This document shows, one piece after another, positions 61,457 through 64,000 of a DNA stretch of 64,000 bases (position 1 is the first letter of the stretch; the number at the start of each line of letters is the position of its first letter). The notes under the pieces were generated by a model. The model was given only the letters and a program-made list of their open reading frames with translations. It was not told the DNA's origin and made no database searches. Origin of the DNA: DASSQJ01 sp963773655 (GTDB taxonomy: Bacteria; Actinomycetota; Actinomycetes; Actinomycetales; Dermatophilaceae). A program made the translations under genes and the position numbers. Location: contig CAVZBX010000001.1 in the NCBI GenBank assembly GCA_963773655.1, forward strand, positions 1,240,001 to 1,304,000. The letters run 5' to 3'.

Positions 61457-62512
61457 GTGCCCCTCGCCCCCGTGACGGCCGCCGATCCGGGTCTCGAGCT
61501 CCACCCGTGGGTGTGGCTGCTGACCATCGGCATCGCGAGCGCGGTGCTCGTCTTCGACGTCGTCGCGATCCGCAGCCGGCCCCACCGTCCGTCCACCCGG
61601 GAGCTGGTCGTCGCGCTGGGGTTCTACGTGGGGGCAGCGGTCCTCTTCGGCCTCGGGATGTGGTGGTGGGCGGGCCCCCAGCTCGCCGGGGAGTTCTTCG
61701 CGGGCTGGCTCACCGAGTACTCGCTCTCGGTCGACAACCTCTTCATCTTCATCCTCATCATGGCAAGGTTCGCGGTCCCCGAGCGGCTGCAGCAGTTCGC
61801 GCTCATGGTCGGCATCATCATCGCCATCGTGCTCCGCGGTGTCTTCATCGCCGTCGGCGCCGCCGCCATCAACAACTTCAGCTGGATCTTCTACCTCTTC
61901 GGCGCGTTCCTCCTCTACACCGCCGTCAAGCTGGCCCGTGAGGGCGCCGGTGCGGACGACGAGTACGAGGAGAACCGGTTCATGCGGGCGATGGAGCGGC
62001 GCTTCCCCGCGACCCAGGAGTACGACGACACCCGCCTGTTCACCGTCCGCGGTGGCAAGCGGCTGGCCACCCCGCTCTTCTTCGTCATCCTCGCGCTCGG
62101 CACCACCGACCTGCTCTTCGCCCTCGACTCCATCCCGGCGATCTACGGGCTCACCAAGGAGCCGTACATCGTCCTCGTCGCCAACCTCTTCGCCCTGATG
62201 GGGCTGCGGCAGCTGTACTTCCTCATCGGCGGCCTGCTCAAGAAGCTCGTGTACCTCAGCCTGGGCCTGGCCGTCCTCCTCGGCTTCATCGGCGTCAAGC
62301 TGCTGCTGCACGCGCTCCACGAGAACGAGCTGCCGTTCGTCAACGGGGGCGAGCCGCTCGACGTGCCGGAGATCCCGATCTGGCTCTCGCTCGTGGCGAT
62401 CGTCGTCATCCTCGGGGTCACGACCGTGGCGAGCCTGTGGCGAACCGGGAGGCACCCCGAGGACATCGGCGACGACGCCGGGCCGCGGCGGGGCGCGGAC
62501 GAGACCCTCTGA
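61457..62512 (+). CDS. TerC/Alx-family integral membrane protein
   Basis: A 351-residue protein with about nine helices. The two family signatures are EYSLSVDNLFIFILIMARF (about residues 90-108) and TTDLLFALDSIPAIYGLT (near 215); each contributes an Asp to the likely metal path. Relatives export manganese or give tellurite resistance. A cytoplasmic loop (about 155-195, ENRFMRAMERRFPAT) separates the halves. GTG 61457 is the leaderless start. The C-terminal tail is acidic. Confidence 0.92.
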   Translation: MPLAPVTAADPGLELHPWVWLLTIGIASAVLVFDVVAIRSRPHRPSTRELVVALGFYVGAAVLFGLGMWWWAGPQLAGEFFAGWLTEYSLSVDNLFIFILIMARFAVPERLQQFALMVGIIIAIVLRGVFIAVGAAAINNFSWIFYLFGAFLLYTAVKLAREGAGADDEYEENRFMRAMERRFPATQEYDDTRLFTVRGGKRLATPLFFVILALGTTDLLFALDSIPAIYGLTKEPYIVLVANLFALMGLRQLYFLIGGLLKKLVYLSLGLAVLLGFIGVKLLLHALHENELPFVNGGEPLDVPEIPIWLSLVAIVVILGVTTVASLWRTGRHPEDIGDDAGPRRGADETL

Positions 62513-62516
62513 CGCG

Positions 62517-63392
62517 CTAGGTCGCCGCCGACTCGGCGGGGTCCTTGCGGGCGCCGAGCCCCAGGACGAGCGCCGACGCGGTGACGACGAGCGCCATCCC
62601 GACGAGCTGGACGGCGCTGAGCCGCTGCCCGAGGACGAGCAGTCCGGCCACCGCGGCCGCCGCGGGCTCGAGGCTGAGCAGGATGCCGAAGACCCGGGCG
62701 GAGAGCCGCCGAAGCGCGAGCAGCTCGAGCGAGTAGGGGAGCACCGAGGACAGGACGGCGATACCGAGACCCTTGGCGAGCAGCGGCGCGGTCCAGTCGG
62801 GCACGCTGCCGACACCGAAGGGGAGGGTCACCGCCGTCGCGACGACCATGGCGAGGGCGAGGCCCTCCAGGCGGGGGAACAGGGCACCGGTGCGGCCGGA
62901 GAGCACGATGTACGCCGCCCAGAACCCCCCCGCGGCGAGCGCCAGCAGGATGCCGGTCCACTCCAGGTCGGCGAACGGGGTGTCCAGGGCCTCGGAGATG
63001 AGGACGACGCCCACGGCCGCGGCGAGCACGGCGGCGCCGTCGAGGAGCCGGCGGGAGAGGGCCGCGGCCAGCGTCAGCGGACCGATGAACTCGATGGTGA
63101 CGGCGACGCCGATGGGCAGGTACGCCAGCGCGCCGTAGAACGTGAAGTTCATCAGCCCCAGCGCGAGGCCGAAGGCGCCCACGGTGAGCCAGCCGCGCCG
63201 GCTGTGTCCGCGCCACCGGGGCCGGACGACGACGAGCAGGAGCAACGTCGCGAAGAGCAGCCGCATGGTCACCGCGCCACCGGCACCGATCTCCGGCACC
63301 AGGGTCGCCGCCAGGGCCCCCCCGAACTGCACCGAGACGATCCCGGCGAGGACGAGCAGCGGGGCGGGGACCCTCTCGGCAGCGCTCGTCAC
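62517..63392 (-). CDS. EamA-family (DMT superfamily) transporter, RhtA-like
   Basis: A transporter of about 291 residues with ten helices in two EamA repeats. GGALAATLVPEIGAGGAVTMRLLFA and YLPIGVAVTIEFIGPLTLA are in the first repeat, and GILLALAAGGFWAAYIVLSGRTG and LSSVLPYSLELLALRRLSARVFGILLSLEPAAAA in the second. This pattern fits the RhtA branch, which exports threonine, homoserine or related amino acids. GTG 63392 lies six bases after TAGCCT; GTG 63398, which abuts that box, is less likely. The stop lies four bases after terC. Confidence 0.88.
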   Translation of the reverse strand: MTSAAERVPAPLLVLAGIVSVQFGGALAATLVPEIGAGGAVTMRLLFATLLLLVVVRPRWRGHSRRGWLTVGAFGLALGLMNFTFYGALAYLPIGVAVTIEFIGPLTLAAALSRRLLDGAAVLAAAVGVVLISEALDTPFADLEWTGILLALAAGGFWAAYIVLSGRTGALFPRLEGLALAMVVATAVTLPFGVGSVPDWTAPLLAKGLGIAVLSSVLPYSLELLALRRLSARVFGILLSLEPAAAAVAGLLVLGQRLSAVQLVGMALVVTASALVLGLGARKDPAESAAT

Positions 63393-63398
63393 CGGCAC

Positions 63399-63404
63399 AG
63401 GCTA
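63399..63404 (-). promoter_or_regulatory. -10 box of the EamA gene (leaderless)
   Basis: TAGCCT on the minus strand ends six bases before the GTG at 63392, which decides between two nearby GTG codons. Confidence 0.5.
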
Positions 63405-63451
63405 GCCAGCACCGACCGCCGCGCAGGGGCGGGGACCATGTGACCTGCCGG

Positions 63452-64000
63452 CTACTCGCGCCGCCGCGCACGTCGGGCGCCGACGGCGAAGCCGGCCACG
63501 GCGCCGAGCGCCGCCGCCCCCGCCTGGGAGAGCCCGGGCAGCTCGAGCGCCCACAGCCACGTCACGGCCGGGACCTCGTGGATGGCCCAGCCCTCCTCCA
63601 CGGCCCGGTCGCGCAGGTCGGCGTCGGGGTTCACCACGTGGGCGAACCCGACCGCCTCGAGCAGCTCGGGGGAACCGGTGCGGTCGGAGTAGACATGGCT
63701 GTGCTGCAGGTCGATGTCCTGCTCGGCAGCGAGCGCGCGGACGGCGGCGAGCTTGGCCGCGCCCGTGAGCGGCACCTCCTCGGCCCGGCCGGTGTAGCGG
63801 CCGTCCGGGCCCCGCTCGGCCTCGGTGGCGAGCACGTGGTCGACGTCCAGGGTCGCCGCGACGGCGGTGGCCAGCTCGCGGGGCGCGACGGTGACGAGCA
63901 CGCTCGGGGTGTCCGGGCCGGCCCAGCGGGAGACCATCTCGACGACCTGGGGGTTGAGCCGGGGGAGGATCTCGGTGGTGGCGATGGTCCGCGCCCACCG
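63452..64000 (-). CDS. HAD-superfamily phosphatase, subfamily IB-like (5' end cut by window edge)
   Basis: The visible 182 residues are the C-terminal part of a HAD hydrolase. NPQVVEMVSRWAGPDTPSVLVTVAP is the helix and motif II region, with the Thr after the hydrophobic strand. LTGAAKLAAVRALAAEQDID carries the motif III Lys. HVYSDRTGSPELLEAVGFAHVVNPDADLR is the motif IV region of SerB-like enzymes, although the second Asp of the usual DSxSD is replaced. The C-terminus has a weakly hydrophobic stretch and a basic end. Motif I with the nucleophile lies beyond the window, so activity cannot be judged. Confidence 0.75.
   Translation of the reverse strand, partial: RWARTIATTEILPRLNPQVVEMVSRWAGPDTPSVLVTVAPRELATAVAATLDVDHVLATEAERGPDGRYTGRAEEVPLTGAAKLAAVRALAAEQDIDLQHSHVYSDRTGSPELLEAVGFAHVVNPDADLRDRAVEEGWAIHEVPAVTWLWALELPGLSQAGAAALGAVAGFAVGARRARRRE

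Noticed and set aside
58792..61941. 1049-codon plus-strand frame opposite ppc
   Set aside because: ppc on the minus strand has every catalytic motif; this frame is its shadow.

Overview
The window is a 64 kb stretch of very high-GC chromosome from an actinobacterium. The codon use (almost only G/C in third position), the CoaE-GrpB fusion, an ANTAR regulator of the PdtaR type, many GTG starts, and the neighbourhood trpA - MauE - DsbA-like - lgt - gltBD - pyk - pdtaR - polA - rpsA - coaE - uvrB all fit the Micrococcales, probably the Intrasporangiaceae. The exact genus cannot be read from the window. No phage, insertion sequence or CRISPR array was seen.

Layout. (1) 1-15.5 kb is housekeeping: the 3' end of trpA, a MauE/DoxX membrane protein, a membrane-anchored thioredoxin-fold protein, lgt, glutamate synthase gltB-gltD, pyruvate kinase, tRNA-Leu(CAA) abutting a PdtaR-type antiterminator, a GNAT protein, a PaaI-type thioesterase and DNA polymerase I. 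(2) 15.6-41.4 kb is a surface-glycan island. It carries several methyltransferases, two acyltransferase-3 proteins (one with an SGNH domain), two very large AftD-like GT-C glycosyltransferases, a third smaller GT-C protein broken by a frameshift, two paralogous GT4 enzymes, a GT2 enzyme, a flippase fused to a sugar nucleotidyltransferase, a heptose kinase, a GmhA isomerase, a UXS-like sugar epimerase/decarboxylase, a DUF3068 protein and a DUF2613-like micro-protein. (3) 41.4-44.0 kb holds a methyltransferase and ribosomal protein S1, closed by back-to-back terminators. (4) 44.1-50.0 kb is a minus-strand peptide ABC transporter whose two permeases are intact but whose two ATPases and binding protein carry about eight frameshifts. 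(5) 50.2-52.9 kb is a two-component system with a GerMN lipoprotein. (6) 52.9-64.0 kb is housekeeping and mixed genes: a PPOX protein, coaE, uvrB, a YjbR-like protein, an HxlR regulator, a methyltransferase, ppc, terC, an EamA transporter and a partial HAD hydrolase.

How the genes work together. The island looks like a system for making and exporting a heptose- and arabinose-like envelope glycan. GmhA, a heptose kinase and a nucleotidyltransferase would make an activated heptose. The GT2/GT4 enzymes would build on a lipid at the inner face, the fused flippase would export it, and the GT-C and AftD-like enzymes would extend it outside, with acyl and methyl decoration. Its gene content parallels the mycobacterial Rv0224c-Rv0236c region, although nothing in the window suggests a mycolate-producing organism.

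Expression signals. Many starts lie 6-7 bases after a TANNNT -10 box, so leaderless mRNAs seem common here. The most striking case is pdtaR, whose ATG begins one base after the mature end of tRNA-Leu.
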